Shown piece by piece: positions 31,204 through 41,295 of a stretch of DNA of 64,000 nucleotides. The stretch is taken from contig NZ_CP020867.1 in NCBI RefSeq assembly GCF_002104335.1, positions 1 through 64,000 of the forward strand, read 5' to 3'. The notes below the pieces were generated by a model, which did not search any database, was not told the DNA's origin, and saw nothing but the letters and a program-made list of their open reading frames with translations. This stretch comes from Campylobacter cuniculorum DSM 23162 = LMG 24588. GTDB lineage: Bacteria; Campylobacterota; Campylobacteria; Campylobacterales; Campylobacteraceae. The stretch's first letter is position 1. Each line of letters begins with the position of its first letter. Position numbers and translations under genes: made by a program.

Positions 31204-31223
31204 AAGGGCTTTTTTAAGCCCTT
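31204..31223 (-). terminator. Terminator of the yjcH-actP operon
   Basis: AAGGGCTT (31204-31211) pairs with AAGCCCTT (31216-31223) with a 4-base loop, just past the actP stop. On the minus strand the stem is followed by a short T run, giving a classical rho-independent terminator; T residues also follow on the plus strand. Confidence 0.75.
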
Positions 31224-31228
31224 TTTTG

Positions 31229-32875
31229 TCAATGAGACGTAGCTTCACTGATTCCCACCCCGCTTTGTGCTCTAAAATTCTGTGCTTCAAAGCCCTCTTT
31301 GTCTATTCTTGCTCGTTTTGAATCATCGAGTTTTGAAATGACATAAATCAAAATAAAAGTTAAAGGCATAGAAAAAATCGCAGGGTGATTATAAGGAAAG
31401 ATCGCTTGAGTAAATCCAAAGCTTTTCACCCAAATGCTAGGGCTTAAAATAACAAGACTAACAACAACAATGAGTCCTATCAATCCTCCCCAAAACGCAC
31501 CTTTAGTTGTCAAATCTTTCCAATAAAGGCAATATAAAAGTATAGGGAAATTCACACTTGCAGCAATTGCAAAAGCAAGTCCAACCATAAAAGCAACATT
31601 TTGATTTTCAAAGATAATTCCTACAAGTATGGCTAAAATTCCTAGACAAGCTGCGGATATTCTTGTAACTCTTAATTCTTCTTTTGGGTCGCAAACTCCA
31701 TTTTTACAAACATTAACGAATAAATCATGGCTGATGGCTCCTGCTCCAGAAATCGTAAGTCCAGCCACAACAGCAAGTATGGTTGCAAACGCTACTGCAG
31801 AAATAAAGCCTAAAAACACACTTCCACCCAAAACTTCAGAAAGTAAAACCGCAACCATATTTGTAACACCATTAAAAGTTCCATCTTCGTTAGTGTATAA
31901 AGGATTTCCAAGTAAAAATACAATGGCTCCAAAACCTATAATAAAGGTTAAAATATAAAAATATCCTATCAAAGAGGTTGCATAAAATGCTGATTTTCTA
32001 GCTTCTTTAGCATTCCTAACCGTGAAAAATCTCATCAAAATATGAGGCAAACCCGCTGTTCCAAACATTAAAGCAAGTCCTAAGGATACAGCTGAAATGG
32101 TATCAGGTAAAAAGGTTCCCGGTTTCATAATCTTCTCCCCACTTGGATGATGAGCTATGGCTTGTTGAAAATATGAAGTTAAATCAAATTTAGTCAGATA
32201 TAAAATCATAATAGCCATAAAAGTTGAACCGCTTAAAAGTAAAATAGCCTTAATGATTTGCACCCAAGTTGTCGCGTGCATACCCCCAAAGACAACATAA
32301 ATCATAATCAAAATTCCCACTAAAACAACCGCAGAGGTGTAAGGAAGACCAAAAAGCACCTGTATGAGCTGTCCAGCTCCTACCATTTGTGCTATGAGAT
32401 AAAAAATGACTACGCTTAAGGCTGAAATTGCCGATAAAATGCGAATAGGTTTCGAGTCTAAGCGATAAGCTGTTATATCGGCAAAGGTGTATTTTCCAAG
32501 ATTTCTTAATTTTTCAGCAATTAAAAATAAAACAATAGGCCAACCCACTAAGAATCCTATAGAATAAATAAGCCCATCAAAGCCATTAGAAAAAACTAAG
32601 GCAACTATACCCAAAAAGCTTGCGGCACTCATATAATCACCGGCAATAGCCACGCCATTTTGCCAACCGGTAATATTTCCACCTGCAGTGTAAAAACCAG
32701 TCGTTGATTTGGTTTTCTTGCTTGAGTAATAAGTGATGAATATGGTAACAGCCACGAAAGCCACAAACATAAAAATAGCGGTTAAATTTAAATCGCTCTT
32801 TTTTGCATCCGATAAATCCACAGAAGCTGCATTTAAAAAGGTCGTCATATAAATAAAATAAGATAAAATTTTCAT
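31229..32875 (-). CDS. actP: Cation/acetate symporter (ActP-type sodium:solute symporter)
   Basis: A 548-residue transporter with about 13 membrane helices. [50 protein letters not shown] and [20 protein letters not shown] are characteristic of ActP, which imports acetate and other short acids in E. coli. It follows yjcH by 9 nt as in the E. coli acs-yjcH-actP operon, but acs itself is 16 kb away here. AAGGAA precedes the ATG. Substrate could also be another short monocarboxylate. Confidence 0.88.
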   Translation of the reverse strand: MKILSYFIYMTTFLNAASVDLSDAKKSDLNLTAIFMFVAFVAVTIFITYYSSKKTKSTTGFYTAGGNITGWQNGVAIAGDYMSAASFLGIVALVFSNGFDGLIYSIGFLVGWPIVLFLIAEKLRNLGKYTFADITAYRLDSKPIRILSAISALSVVIFYLIAQMVGAGQLIQVLFGLPYTSAVVLVGILIMIYVVFGGMHATTWVQIIKAILLLSGSTFMAIMILYLTKFDLTSYFQQAIAHHPSGEKIMKPGTFLPDTISAVSLGLALMFGTAGLPHILMRFFTVRNAKEARKSAFYATSLIGYFYILTFIIGFGAIVFLLGNPLYTNEDGTFNGVTNMVAVLLSEVLGGSVFLGFISAVAFATILAVVAGLTISGAGAISHDLFVNVCKNGVCDPKEELRVTRISAACLGILAILVGIIFENQNVAFMVGLAFAIAASVNFPILLYCLYWKDLTTKGAFWGGLIGLIVVVSLVILSPSIWVKSFGFTQAIFPYNHPAIFSMPLTFILIYVISKLDDSKRARIDKEGFEAQNFRAQSGVGISEATSH

Positions 32876-32884
32876 GGTTTTTCC

Positions 32885-33238
32885 TTATTCTTGAATTTTA
32901 TAAGTTATTTTTCCATTTTTAAGATCTTCCATAAGCCCACTTTTTTCTATATCGCTTAGGATTTCATCTTGATCTTTGTCCATATATTGATTTGCTACAA
33001 AAGTGTAAAGTCCTGTAACAATAATACAAGATACAATGATAAAAATTCCATAAATTATTCCAAGCGAAACAGAGCTTGTTCCTATCCGTGAGCCTAGAAC
33101 TTCAGGGGCCATTCCAATACCAAATACGAAAACATAATATAATACCAGAATCACCAAAGACAACAACAAAGAAATTTTGTTTCGAAAAGAAACAAAATTT
33201 CTAAACCTCAGCAAAACATTTTTCTGTTCCTGTGTCAT
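32885..33238 (-). CDS. yjcH: DUF485 inner-membrane protein (YjcH-like)
   Basis: A 117-residue protein with two membrane segments (around ISLLLSLVILVLYYVFVFGI and IIYGIFIIVSCIIVTGLYTF) and the DUF485 pattern, with YTFVANQYMDKD after the second helix. It is always found next to ActP-type symporters and probably acts as an accessory subunit. The start follows TAAGGAG. Upstream lies a 286-bp gap (33239-33524) with A/T-rich promoter-like sequence. Confidence 0.85.
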   Translation of the reverse strand: MTQEQKNVLLRFRNFVSFRNKISLLLSLVILVLYYVFVFGIGMAPEVLGSRIGTSSVSLGIIYGIFIIVSCIIVTGLYTFVANQYMDKDQDEILSDIEKSGLMEDLKNGKITYKIQE

Positions 33239-33524
33239 AAATACTCCTTAATATTTGATTTATACTAAATATAGCATTATTTTAATAAATTGTAAAATAA
33301 ATTTTTAAAAAATAATATAATTTTAATCTTAAAATAGTGTATAAAAGTAACATTACATTTTGTTTAAGTATAAATTTGAAACGGATTAATTTTAGATTTT
33401 TATTTAAAAATTAGGTATTTAAATGAAATTTGTATTCAAACAGAATCATAAAAATTGAAAATAAATTTATTTTTATAAAACCAAGTCTATTTTTTGATTA
33501 CAATTTAAATTTGTGTAAAATTGA

Positions 33525-34403
33525 CTAAAAACTCAACACATAAGGTGTGCTTTGATACACATCATAATTGAGCCAATTTGAGAAAATCGTATTTGCATTT
33601 GAACGCCAATTGTATGCAATCTCACCTTTTTCATCAAAATAATTTTTTGGAGCTTGAATCTTTGCATCTCTTTCGTATTCAAGGTTTAGAGTGTTTTTGA
33701 AATATTCTAAATGCCCTAAGATAAATATATCTTGTTTGTCTCTTAGCATTGAAATGCCCGCTTCATCATTTTCAAGCAAAATTTTTAATTCTTTATGATT
33801 TAAAATTTGAGCTTCATTGATATGGCTGTGTCTTGAATGAGGCATTAAAACTCTTTCATTTAAATTTGTGAGGATAAGGTCTTGATTTTTGATTGTATGA
33901 GAAAAAACTCCAAAGCATTTTTTATCCAAAGCATATTTTTCAATCCCATAAAAATAATAAAGTGCTCCCATTGCACCCCAGCAAAGATACATTGTGCTTG
34001 TAACATTTTCGCGTAAAAAATCAAAAATTTGCTTTAATTCTTCCCAATACTTAACATCTTCAAAATTCATAAGTTCGACAGGAGCACCCGTAACGATGGC
34101 TCCGTCAAATTTTTTGTTTTTAATCTCATTGACACCTTGATAGAATTTTTCCATATGAGTCAAAGGCGTGTTTTTGCCAACATAACTTTGAGTCGCAATA
34201 AAACTGATATGAATTTGCAAAGGAGAATTTGCCAAAAGAGATAAGAGTTGATTTTCTGTTTCAATTTTGGTTGGCATGAGATTGAGGATTAAAATTTCAA
34301 GTGCTCTTATATCTTGAGAATTTGCTCTTTGTGTATCCATAACAAAAACACTATTTTTGAGTATGTCAAAAGCTGGAATTTCTTTTGGTATAACTAATGG
34401 CAT
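33525..34403 (-). CDS. metA: Homoserine O-acyltransferase, predicted acetyl-CoA type
   Basis: MetA activates homoserine for methionine synthesis. The 292-residue protein has the catalytic Cys in [15 protein letters not shown] (about residue 141) and the His of SRHSH. The residue that sets acyl specificity, equivalent to Gly111 of E. coli MetA, reads as Glu in [12 protein letters not shown]. In characterised family members Glu here favours acetyl-CoA over succinyl-CoA. That suits the neighbour MetY, which uses O-acetylhomoserine. It follows metY by 21 nt with AAGGAG before the ATG, so both are controlled by the leader upstream of metY. Confidence 0.93.
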   Translation of the reverse strand: MPLVIPKEIPAFDILKNSVFVMDTQRANSQDIRALEILILNLMPTKIETENQLLSLLANSPLQIHISFIATQSYVGKNTPLTHMEKFYQGVNEIKNKKFDGAIVTGAPVELMNFEDVKYWEELKQIFDFLRENVTSTMYLCWGAMGALYYFYGIEKYALDKKCFGVFSHTIKNQDLILTNLNERVLMPHSRHSHINEAQILNHKELKILLENDEAGISMLRDKQDIFILGHLEYFKNTLNLEYERDAKIQAPKNYFDEKGEIAYNWRSNANTIFSNWLNYDVYQSTPYVLSF

Positions 34404-34424
34404 TTTTTCTCCTTATATTTTAAA

Positions 34425-35702
34425 TCAATTTTCAATCGCTTGTTTTAAATCATCGATTAAATCTTTCGCATCTTCAAGTCCTATGCTAAGACGCACCGTT
34501 GTAGGAGAAATTCCTGCTGTTTTTAGCTCATTTTCATTGAGTTGAGAGTGCGTTGTACTTGCTGGATGGATGATAAGGGATTTAGAATCTCCTAAATTTG
34601 CAACGATTTCAAAAATTTTTGTTCGATTGCAAATGGCTCTTGCGTGAGCTTCATTCTTTGCTTCAAAACTTATAAGTCCGCTTGCTTGTGTGGAAACAAA
34701 GTATTTTTTAAGCAAAGGATAATAAGCATTGTTTTGCAAACCCGGATAATTAACCTCCTTAATATCAGGATGAGACTCTAAAAATTTTGCAACTTCTAAG
34801 GCATTAGAGCTGTGTTTTTTGATTCTAAGCCCTAAGGTTTCAAGTCCTTGTATCAGTATCCAAGCATTTTGTGCAGAGAGGGTTGCACCGATATTTCTTA
34901 ACCATTCTGTAATGATTCTTATGCAAAAAATCGGCAAATTTAAATCCGCATAAACAAGCCCGTGATAACTCGCATCGGGAGTGTTGAAAGCTGGATATTT
35001 AGGATTGTTTTTAATCAATTCATTTAAACCCTTTCTTTCTATCACCACTCCGCCTAAAGCACTGCCTTGTCCATTGACATATTTGCTCAAAGAATGCACC
35101 ACAACATCAACACCAAAATCAAAAGCTTTATGCAAAAATGCCGTTGCAACGGTATTATCACAAATGGTTATAATGCCGTGTTTCTTAGCAATTTGGACGA
35201 TTTTTTCTGTATCTGCGATGGAAATTTGCGGATTTGAAAGGCTTTCAAAAAAAATCGCCTTAGTCTTTTCGTTGATTGATTTTTCAAGTGTGCTTAAATC
35301 ATCAATATCAAATTCCTTGCTTGAAATTCCAAATCTTTTTAAAGTATGCTGAATCAGTGTATTTGTGCCTCCATAAATTTTATTTGAAAAAAGTATATTG
35401 TCTCCATTTTGAGCACAATTGACCAAAGCATAAAATGAAGCTGCGGAACCACTTGAGGCACAAACCGCAAATTCTCCACCCTCAACCGCTGCAAGTCTTC
35501 TTTGCAAAACATCCACCGTAGGACTTGTCAGTCTTGCGTAAATATTTCCAAGCTCTTTAAGGGCGAAGCGATTGCCGGCTTGTTCTAAATTTTCAAAGCT
35601 AAAAGCTGTGTTTTGATAGATGGGCACACTAATAGTTCTTTGAGTGTCAAATTCATATCCTGCGTGTAAAGCAAGTGTATTTTGTAAATGATTTTCTGCC
35701 AT
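34425..35702 (-). CDS. metY: O-acetylhomoserine sulfhydrylase
   Basis: A 425-residue PLP enzyme that makes homocysteine (or methionine with methanethiol) from O-acetylhomoserine. The PLP lysine lies in VHSLSKYVNGQGSALGGV; TLALHAGYEFD at the N-terminus and the Arg-containing IYARLTSPTVDVLQRRLAA block fit the Cys/Met PLP family. The length and YVNGQGSALGG point to MetY rather than MetB. The start ATG has AAAGGA 7 nt upstream. A leader peptide and terminator/antiterminator pair precede it. Confidence 0.92.
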   Translation of the reverse strand: MAENHLQNTLALHAGYEFDTQRTISVPIYQNTAFSFENLEQAGNRFALKELGNIYARLTSPTVDVLQRRLAAVEGGEFAVCASSGSAASFYALVNCAQNGDNILFSNKIYGGTNTLIQHTLKRFGISSKEFDIDDLSTLEKSINEKTKAIFFESLSNPQISIADTEKIVQIAKKHGIITICDNTVATAFLHKAFDFGVDVVVHSLSKYVNGQGSALGGVVIERKGLNELIKNNPKYPAFNTPDASYHGLVYADLNLPIFCIRIITEWLRNIGATLSAQNAWILIQGLETLGLRIKKHSSNALEVAKFLESHPDIKEVNYPGLQNNAYYPLLKKYFVSTQASGLISFEAKNEAHARAICNRTKIFEIVANLGDSKSLIIHPASTTHSQLNENELKTAGISPTTVRLSIGLEDAKDLIDDLKQAIEN

Positions 35703-35734
35703 AATTTTTCCTTTATTGTGTAAATTTTTATCAT

Positions 35735-35769
35735 AAAAAAGTCCTAAAACTTTAAGACTAAACTTAAAA
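35735..35769 (-). terminator. Attenuator: terminator and competing antiterminator before metY
   Basis: On the minus strand AGTCTTA (35759-35753), loop AAGTTT, TAGGACT (35746-35740) and then a T run form a rho-independent terminator 33 nt before metY. The upstream TTTTAAG (35769-35763) can instead pair with CTTAAAG (35756-35750), using the terminator's 5' arm. The two hairpins are mutually exclusive, as required for transcription attenuation. Confidence 0.7.
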
Positions 35770-35804
35770 CTAAATGTGAGTATTTTGGTAAGATTGATTA
35801 AGGA

Positions 35805-35885
35805 TTAAGCACGCAAAGCGTGCATCATAGCAGACATAGAAAAAAAGCAAATTAAGTTAAAAACAGATGAAAATGTTAAGACCAT
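35805..35885 (-). CDS. Met-rich leader peptide of metY-metA (26 codons)
   Basis: ATG 35885 is preceded by AAAGGAGT with a good 6-nt spacing, stronger than most sites in this window. The 26-residue peptide has Met at positions 1, 17, 20 and 21 (the MSAMM cluster) near its end, then HALRA. Its last codons form a hairpin, GCACGC/GCGTGC (35809-35823). Stop-to-metY distance is about 100 nt and contains an attenuator. This fits ribosome-mediated attenuation: ribosomes stalling at Met codons when charged Met-tRNA is low would favour the antiterminator. The coding frame and site are seen; the mechanism is inferred. Alternatively it could be a small membrane peptide. Confidence 0.75.
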   Translation of the reverse strand: MVLTFSSVFNLICFFSMSAMMHALRA

Positions 35886-35938
35886 ATTTTACTCCTTTCC
35901 TAAGTATTTTATTATTGTAAGTATTAAAAAATTTAGGG

Positions 35939-35944
35939 ATTATA
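35939..35944 (-). promoter_or_regulatory. -10 box of the met leader transcript
   Basis: TATAAT on the minus strand (35944-35939), with T-rich sequence upstream typical of Campylobacter sigma-70 promoters, would start a transcript about 45 nt before the leader peptide. Confidence 0.55.
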
Positions 35945-36123
35945 CTTTAAAAAATATAAAAGTATTCTTAAATTATATTCCAAACTTCGATTTTTGATAT
36001 TAAATATTTCTCAATTTTAGCATATTTCATTGCATAAATTTGTCATTTTATCTCAAATTTTTAAGCTTTCAAAAACAAAGACTTTGTTATAATTTCTTAA
36101 AAATCAGCTTTTTAGGAATATCA

Positions 36124-39100
36124 ATGCCAAAACGAACGGACATTAAAAGCATTTTGCTTATAGGAAGCGGACCTGTTGTGATAGGACAGGCTTGTGAATT
36201 TGATTATTCAGGCACTCAAGCAGCTAAAACCTTGAAAGAACTAGGCTATCGCGTTGTGCTTATCAATTCAAATCCTGCTACCATTATGACAGACCCGGAA
36301 TTTGCAGATGCAACTTATATCGAACCAATCACAAAAAAAAATATTTTAAAAATCATTAAAAAAGAAAAAATCGATGCGATTTTACCGACTATGGGCGGAC
36401 AAATCGCTCTCAATGTTGCTATGGAAGTTTATGAAAGCGGACTTTTAGGGCAGGTGAAATTTTTAGGTGCTAATCCGGAGGCGATTAAAAAAGGCGAGGA
36501 CAGACAAGTTTTTAAAGAATGCATGAAAAAAATCGGTATGGATTTACCAAAATCAATGTATGCTTATGATTATGATGAGGCCCTAAAAGCAAGCACGGAA
36601 ATAGGCTTTCCTTTGATGATACGAGCTTCTTATACCTTAGGCGGTGCAGGAAGTGGAGTGGTGTATAATTTAGATGAATTTAAAGAGCTTGCCACTCAAG
36701 CCTTAAATCTTAGCCCTATCCACGAAATTTTAATCGAAGAAAGTCTGTTAGGCTGGAAAGAATACGAAATGGAGGTCATAAGAGATAGACTTGATAATTG
36801 TATCATTGTTTGTTCAATTGAAAATTTAGATCCTATGGGCGTTCATACCGGAGATTCTATCACTATCGCACCTGCTTTAACACTCACAGATAAAGAATAT
36901 CAAGTTATGCGCAATGCTTCTTTTGCTATATTAAGAGAAATCGGCGTCGATACCGGCGGTTCAAATGTGCAATTTGCAATCAATCCAAAAAATGGCAGAA
37001 TGATAGTCATAGAAATGAATCCTAGAGTTTCAAGGTCTTCAGCCCTTGCAAGCAAGGCTACAGGCTATCCTATTGCTAAAGTTGCTACGCTTTTAGCGGT
37101 GGGTTTTAGTTTGGACGAGATTAAAAACGATATTACAATGACTCCAGCTTCTTTTGAGCCTGTGATTGATTATATTGTAACAAAGATTCCACGTTTTACT
37201 TTTGAGAAATTTCCGGGTGCAAATGATATTCTAGGCACAGCGATGAAAAGTGTTGGCGAGGTTATGGCAATAGGTCGCACTTTTAAAGAAAGCATACAAA
37301 AAGCCCTTTGTTCGCTTGAAAAAAATTATAGCGGTTTTGATAGAATGAAGATTGAGGATAAAAATGATTTGATTTTTAAGATAAGAAATCCCAATGAAAA
37401 AAGACTTTTATATATAGCACAAGCTTTTAGAGAAGGTTTAAATGTAGAAGAAATTCATGCTTTATCAAACATTGATTCTTGGTTTTTAGAGCAGATTAAA
37501 GAATTAATCGCATTTGAAAAACAAATCGATATGGATATTTTAAACAACAAAGCCTTGCTAAGAAAGGCTAAAACTATGGGTTTTTCTGATAAAATGATAG
37601 CTTTTTTGGTGAATTTAAAAGACAATCTTGATCTCTCTCAAAATGATATTTATTACGCGAGAATGAAACAAAAAATCATTGCTGAATTCAGTGAAGTTGA
37701 TACTTGTGCAGGAGAATTTAAAGCCTTAACTCCTTATCTTTATTCTAGCATTAATGTCAGCGAAATGACACAAAGTAAGAGTGAGAATAAAAAAGAAAGA
37801 GATAAAAAAGTCCTTATCATAGGAGGTGGTCCTAATCGCATAGGACAGGGTATAGAATTTGATTATGCTTGTGTTCATGCGTGTTTTGCTCTTAAAGATA
37901 TGAATATTAAAACCATTATGTATAATTGCAATCCAGAAACCGTTTCTACTGATTATGATACAAGCGATATTTTGTATTTTGAACCCATTGATTTTGAGCA
38001 TTTAAGGGCTGTTATTGAAAGAGAAAAACCCGATGGAATCATCGTTCATTTTGGGGGACAAACCCCTTTAAAATTTGCTAAAAGATTGAGTGCATTTGGA
38101 GCTAAAATCATAGGCACAAGTGCAAGAGTGATTGATTTGGCTGAAGACAGAAAGAAATTTTCAGAATTCATCAATAAACTTGGAATCTCTCAACCTAAAA
38201 ATTCCACTGCAACAAGCGTTGAAGAAGCTGTGATTAAAGCTAATGAAATTGGCTATCCGCTTTTGGTGCGTCCTAGTTATGTTTTAGGCGGTAGAGCTAT
38301 GCGAGTGGTGCAAAATGAAAATGAATTGCGTCTTTATATGCAAGAAGCGGTTGATGTGAGTGATAAAAGTCCCGTTTTGCTCGATGAATTTTTAAACAAT
38401 GCAACCGAACTCGATGTGGATGCTATAAGTGATGGTAAGGAAGTTTATGTCGCTGGGATTATGGAACATATTGAAGAAGCGGGAATTCACTCCGGAGATA
38501 GTGCTTGTTCTTTGCCTCCTTGCAGTATCGATGAAAAAACTCAAGAATTGATTAGAGAAAAAACAGCAGATATTGCTTTAAATTTAGGAGTTATAGGGCT
38601 TTTAAACATACAATTTGCTCTTTATGAAAATAAACTTTTTATCATCGAGGTCAATCCTAGAGCCTCAAGAACCGTGCCTTTTGTAAGCAAAGCAACGGGT
38701 ATTGCCTTAGCTAAGGTTGCTACGCGTGTGATGTGGCAGGGAAATTTAAAAGAAGCCTTAAAATTTTATGATAAATTTAAAATTGTCGATGATAAACATA
38801 AAATTTTGCGTCCTAAAAAACCTCAATATGTAAGCGTGAAAGAAGCGGTATTTCCTTTTGCAAAACTTAATGGAAGTGATTTAGAGCTTGGTCCTGAAAT
38901 GCACTCAACCGGAGAAGTTATGGGTATTAGCAAGGATTTTGCAAATTCTTATGCTAAGAGTCAGCTTGCAGCTTTTAATGTCTTGCCTGAAAAGGGTAAA
39001 GTTTTTATTTCTTTAAAAAATTCAGATAAAAAACAAGCCAAAAAACTTGCACAAGAATACTCAAAACTTGGCTTCACTCTTTTAGCAACAAGTGGCACTT

Positions 39101-39399
39101 GTGCAGAAATTCAAAATGCAGGTTTTGAGTGTGAGCGTGTCTATAAAATTTCAGAAGGACGTCCAAATGTTGAAGATAAGCTTAAAAATGGTGAGATTCA
39201 GCTGGTGATTAATTCAAGCGATGAGAAAAGTTTTAAAAGCGATACTAAAAAAATTCGTGAAAATATCATTCGTTTTAAAATTCCTTATTTTACAAATTTA
39301 AGGGCCGCTTTTGCAGGTGCAAAGTCTATCAAGGCAATGCAAGATGAAACTTATGAAGAGATTAAAAGCTTACAAGAATGGCTTAAATATGAAAAATAA
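36124..39399 (+). CDS. carB: Carbamoyl-phosphate synthase large subunit
   Basis: CarB (1,091 aa from this start) makes carbamoyl phosphate for arginine and pyrimidines with the glutaminase CarA. It has two homologous ATP-grasp halves: [20 protein letters not shown] opens the first and [19 protein letters not shown] the second; the allosteric domain lies at the C-terminus. The start MPKRTDIKS is supported by AGGA upstream and by homologues; the frame is open for 28 more codons before it. carA is not in the window. Confidence 0.97.
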   Translation: MPKRTDIKSILLIGSGPVVIGQACEFDYSGTQAAKTLKELGYRVVLINSNPATIMTDPEFADATYIEPITKKNILKIIKKEKIDAILPTMGGQIALNVAMEVYESGLLGQVKFLGANPEAIKKGEDRQVFKECMKKIGMDLPKSMYAYDYDEALKASTEIGFPLMIRASYTLGGAGSGVVYNLDEFKELATQALNLSPIHEILIEESLLGWKEYEMEVIRDRLDNCIIVCSIENLDPMGVHTGDSITIAPALTLTDKEYQVMRNASFAILREIGVDTGGSNVQFAINPKNGRMIVIEMNPRVSRSSALASKATGYPIAKVATLLAVGFSLDEIKNDITMTPASFEPVIDYIVTKIPRFTFEKFPGANDILGTAMKSVGEVMAIGRTFKESIQKALCSLEKNYSGFDRMKIEDKNDLIFKIRNPNEKRLLYIAQAFREGLNVEEIHALSNIDSWFLEQIKELIAFEKQIDMDILNNKALLRKAKTMGFSDKMIAFLVNLKDNLDLSQNDIYYARMKQKIIAEFSEVDTCAGEFKALTPYLYSSINVSEMTQSKSENKKERDKKVLIIGGGPNRIGQGIEFDYACVHACFALKDMNIKTIMYNCNPETVSTDYDTSDILYFEPIDFEHLRAVIEREKPDGIIVHFGGQTPLKFAKRLSAFGAKIIGTSARVIDLAEDRKKFSEFINKLGISQPKNSTATSVEEAVIKANEIGYPLLVRPSYVLGGRAMRVVQNENELRLYMQEAVDVSDKSPVLLDEFLNNATELDVDAISDGKEVYVAGIMEHIEEAGIHSGDSACSLPPCSIDEKTQELIREKTADIALNLGVIGLLNIQFALYENKLFIIEVNPRASRTVPFVSKATGIALAKVATRVMWQGNLKEALKFYDKFKIVDDKHKILRPKKPQYVSVKEAVFPFAKLNGSDLELGPEMHSTGEVMGISKDFANSYAKSQLAAFNVLPEKGKVFISLKNSDKKQAKKLAQEYSKLGFTLLATSGTCAEIQNAGFECERVYKISEGRPNVEDKLKNGEIQLVINSSDEKSFKSDTKKIRENIIRFKIPYFTNLRAAFAGAKSIKAMQDETYEEIKSLQEWLKYEK

Positions 39400-39438
39400 A
39401 TGAAGTTTTAAAGCGTTTAAAAATCTTTAAAACTTCAT
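39400..39438. terminator. 14-bp perfect inverted repeat after carB
   Basis: ATGAAGTTTTAAAG (39400-39413) and CTTTAAAACTTCAT (39425-39438) form a perfect stem with an 11-base loop directly after the carB stop. There is no T run, so it may be a processing or weak termination hairpin. A related third copy, ATGAAGTTAAAACTTT, follows at about 39457. Confidence 0.6.
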
Positions 39439-39536
39439 AGTGAAACCAAGCTTTTTATGAAGTTAAAACTTTAAATACAGCTTGAGTGTATCGCTTGAAT
39501 TTAAATGAGATAAAAATGAAAAAACAAAGAATGTAA

Positions 39537-39707
39537 ATGAAAAAATGTAAAGCTGTTTCCATAGAAGTTGGTATGCAAAATTCAGCTCTTGCAACCTCTT
39601 TTGCTGTTAATTTTAATCCTGTTGCCACAATAGCAGGAGCAGTTTTTAACGTATGGCATAATATTTCAGATTCTATCGCCACTAATTTTTTAGCTCGTAA
39701 AAATTAA
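39537..39707 (+). pseudogene. C-terminal remnant of a bile acid:sodium symporter (BASS) family gene
   Basis: The 56 codons from ATG 39537 to the stop at 39705-39707 read AVSIEVGMQNSALATSFA, NFNPVATIAGAVFNVWHN and ISDSIA. This is the conserved last part of BASS-family transporters (normally about 300 aa), including the EVGMQN motif. The remaining 80% of the gene is missing; the sequence upstream to carB shows no homologous frame. It is a relic, closely followed by the YrdC-like gene. Confidence 0.75.
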
Positions 39708-39708
39708 G

Positions 39709-40131
39709 ATGATTTATTTAGCACAAACAGATACTACAGCAGGTTTTTTGAGTAAGGATTTAAAGGCTTTAAACACCTTAAAAAATAGAGATAAAAACAC
39801 GGCTTGTTTAATCACAACCGCAAAATTTTATGAGCTTAAAAAACTTGCGAGGGTGCCAAATTCTTTTAAAAATTTAATTCGTCGCGTGAAAAAAACAACT
39901 TTTATATATCCTAATTCTAAAGCTATACGAGTTGTAAAAGAAGGAAAACATAGTGAATTTTTAGCTCAATTTTCTTGGCTTTACTCAACTTCAGCAAATC
40001 TTCATGGACAAAAATTTGATGAAATTTGGGCACGTAAAAAGGCAGATAAGATTGTCGATTTTGATTTATTCGAGGGTGAGGCTTCAAAAATTTATAAAAT
40101 TTCAAGGCTTAAAAGAAAAAAAATACGTTAA
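39709..40131 (+). CDS. Short YrdC/Sua5-domain protein
   Basis: A 140-residue protein of the SUA5/YciO/YrdC family. YLAQTDTTAGFLSKD at the start, RRVKKTTFIYPNSKAIRV in the middle and WLYSTSANLHGQKFDE near the end match the RNA/nucleotide-binding fold of TsaC, which makes threonylcarbamoyl-AMP for t6A in tRNA. It is shorter than TsaC (about 190 aa), so its enzymatic role is doubtful. The ATG follows the BASS remnant stop by one base. I recall a similar gene next to carB in C. jejuni. Confidence 0.75.
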   Translation: MIYLAQTDTTAGFLSKDLKALNTLKNRDKNTACLITTAKFYELKKLARVPNSFKNLIRRVKKTTFIYPNSKAIRVVKEGKHSEFLAQFSWLYSTSANLHGQKFDEIWARKKADKIVDFDLFEGEASKIYKISRLKRKKIR

Positions 40132-40389
40132 AATTCAACGCAATGAATTTTTATGATTTGGTTAAATTTTGTGAAATCATATTTGTAGAATAATTTTAAA
40201 GATTGAATTTGTATTGATATTAAAAAATTATTTAGCACTAAATTGTAAATGAATTTAAAAATATAAACTTATATTTTGAAAGAAAAAATCTTGTAAGGTT
40301 TGAAAATAAAAATTTAATCAAACCAATCATTGTGTTATAAGTTCAAATTGTAAATCAAAGTGCTTGTTTTACAAAGTTAAGGGGTTAAA

Positions 40390-40845
40390 ATGTTTTATGT
40401 GTTTGCTTTTTGTATGGGTATTATGTTTGCTGTGCAAGCTTCGATTAATTCGCTTTTGAGTAAGTCTTTGTATGAAACACCTTTAATGGCGGGTTTGGTT
40501 TCTTTTGTTGTGGGTACTTTTTGTTTGTTCATGCTTTCTTATTTTAGCGGAGCTTTAAATTCTTCTACGATAAAGGCTTTGACTCAACAAGAATGGTGGA
40601 AGTTTTTAGGAGGTGTTTTGGGAGCTTGTGCTATTTTAGGTATTATTGTATTAACTCCAAAAATTGGACTTGCAAATACTTTTTTACTCATTGTTTTAGG
40701 GCAGATAATTTCAAGCGTTGTGATGGATAAAATAGGGTTTTTTGGGCTTGAAGTGAGAGAAATTTCTATCCATAAAATCATAGGATTGATTATAATTTTT
40801 ATGGGACTTGGAGTGTTTTTTTATAAGGATTTATTAAAAAATTGA
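40390..40845 (+). CDS. DMT-family membrane protein, YdcZ/DUF606 type
   Basis: A 151-residue protein with about five membrane helices. MGIMFAVQASINSLLSK at the N-terminus and ANTFLLIVLGQIISSVVMDK in the second half are typical of the YdcZ (DUF606) branch of drug/metabolite transporters. Substrate unknown. AAGGGG precedes the ATG. The 258-bp gap upstream is A+T-rich with nothing clear. Confidence 0.75.
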   Translation: MFYVFAFCMGIMFAVQASINSLLSKSLYETPLMAGLVSFVVGTFCLFMLSYFSGALNSSTIKALTQQEWWKFLGGVLGACAILGIIVLTPKIGLANTFLLIVLGQIISSVVMDKIGFFGLEVREISIHKIIGLIIIFMGLGVFFYKDLLKN

Positions 40846-40908
40846 AGTAAATTTTTTTGATATAATTGTATTTTAAAAATTTGATTTATAGAGGTTTATA
40901 ATTAAGAA

Positions 40909-41295
40909 ATGAGTTCAAATTTAGCTTGGGTTTTGATTATTGTTGGCGGTATTATGGAGTGTTTTTGGGTGAGTGGTTTAAAATATGCTGATTCTTTTAC
41001 TCTATATATTCTTACAGGTTTAGGCATATTGATTTCTTTTTCTTGCGGTATAATTGCGATGAAAAAGATTGAAGTGAGTGTAGCTTATGCCGTTTTTGTG
41101 GGGATTGGGACGGCTGGAGTGGTTTTAGCTGAAATGCTTTATTTTGGTGAGAATTTTTCCTTGATTAAAATCCTTTTAATCACTATTTTAGTGATTTGTG
41201 TTATAGCTTTAAAATTTGTAAATAAAGAAAACGATGATGAAGCATTTAAAGAGCTATCCGATGTTGTTTTCGATGAGATAAAAGAGCAAAAATGA
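40909..41295 (+). CDS. Small multidrug resistance (SMR) transporter, subunit 1
   Basis: A 128-residue four-helix SMR protein with the essential membrane Glu in GGIMECFWVSGLKYADSF (Glu17), a pattern close to SugE/Gdx guanidinium exporters. It has a charged C-terminal tail (NKENDDEAFKEL). It overlaps the next SMR gene by 4 nt, so the two likely form a heteromeric pump like YkkCD. Matches Cj0310c. Guanidinium or quaternary ammonium export is inferred. Confidence 0.85.
   Translation: MSSNLAWVLIIVGGIMECFWVSGLKYADSFTLYILTGLGILISFSCGIIAMKKIEVSVAYAVFVGIGTAGVVLAEMLYFGENFSLIKILLITILVICVIALKFVNKENDDEAFKELSDVVFDEIKEQK

Noticed and set aside
39455-39682. Minus-strand open frame of 75 codons after carB
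   Set aside because: The plus strand here encodes the conserved end of a BASS transporter, so this is antisense.
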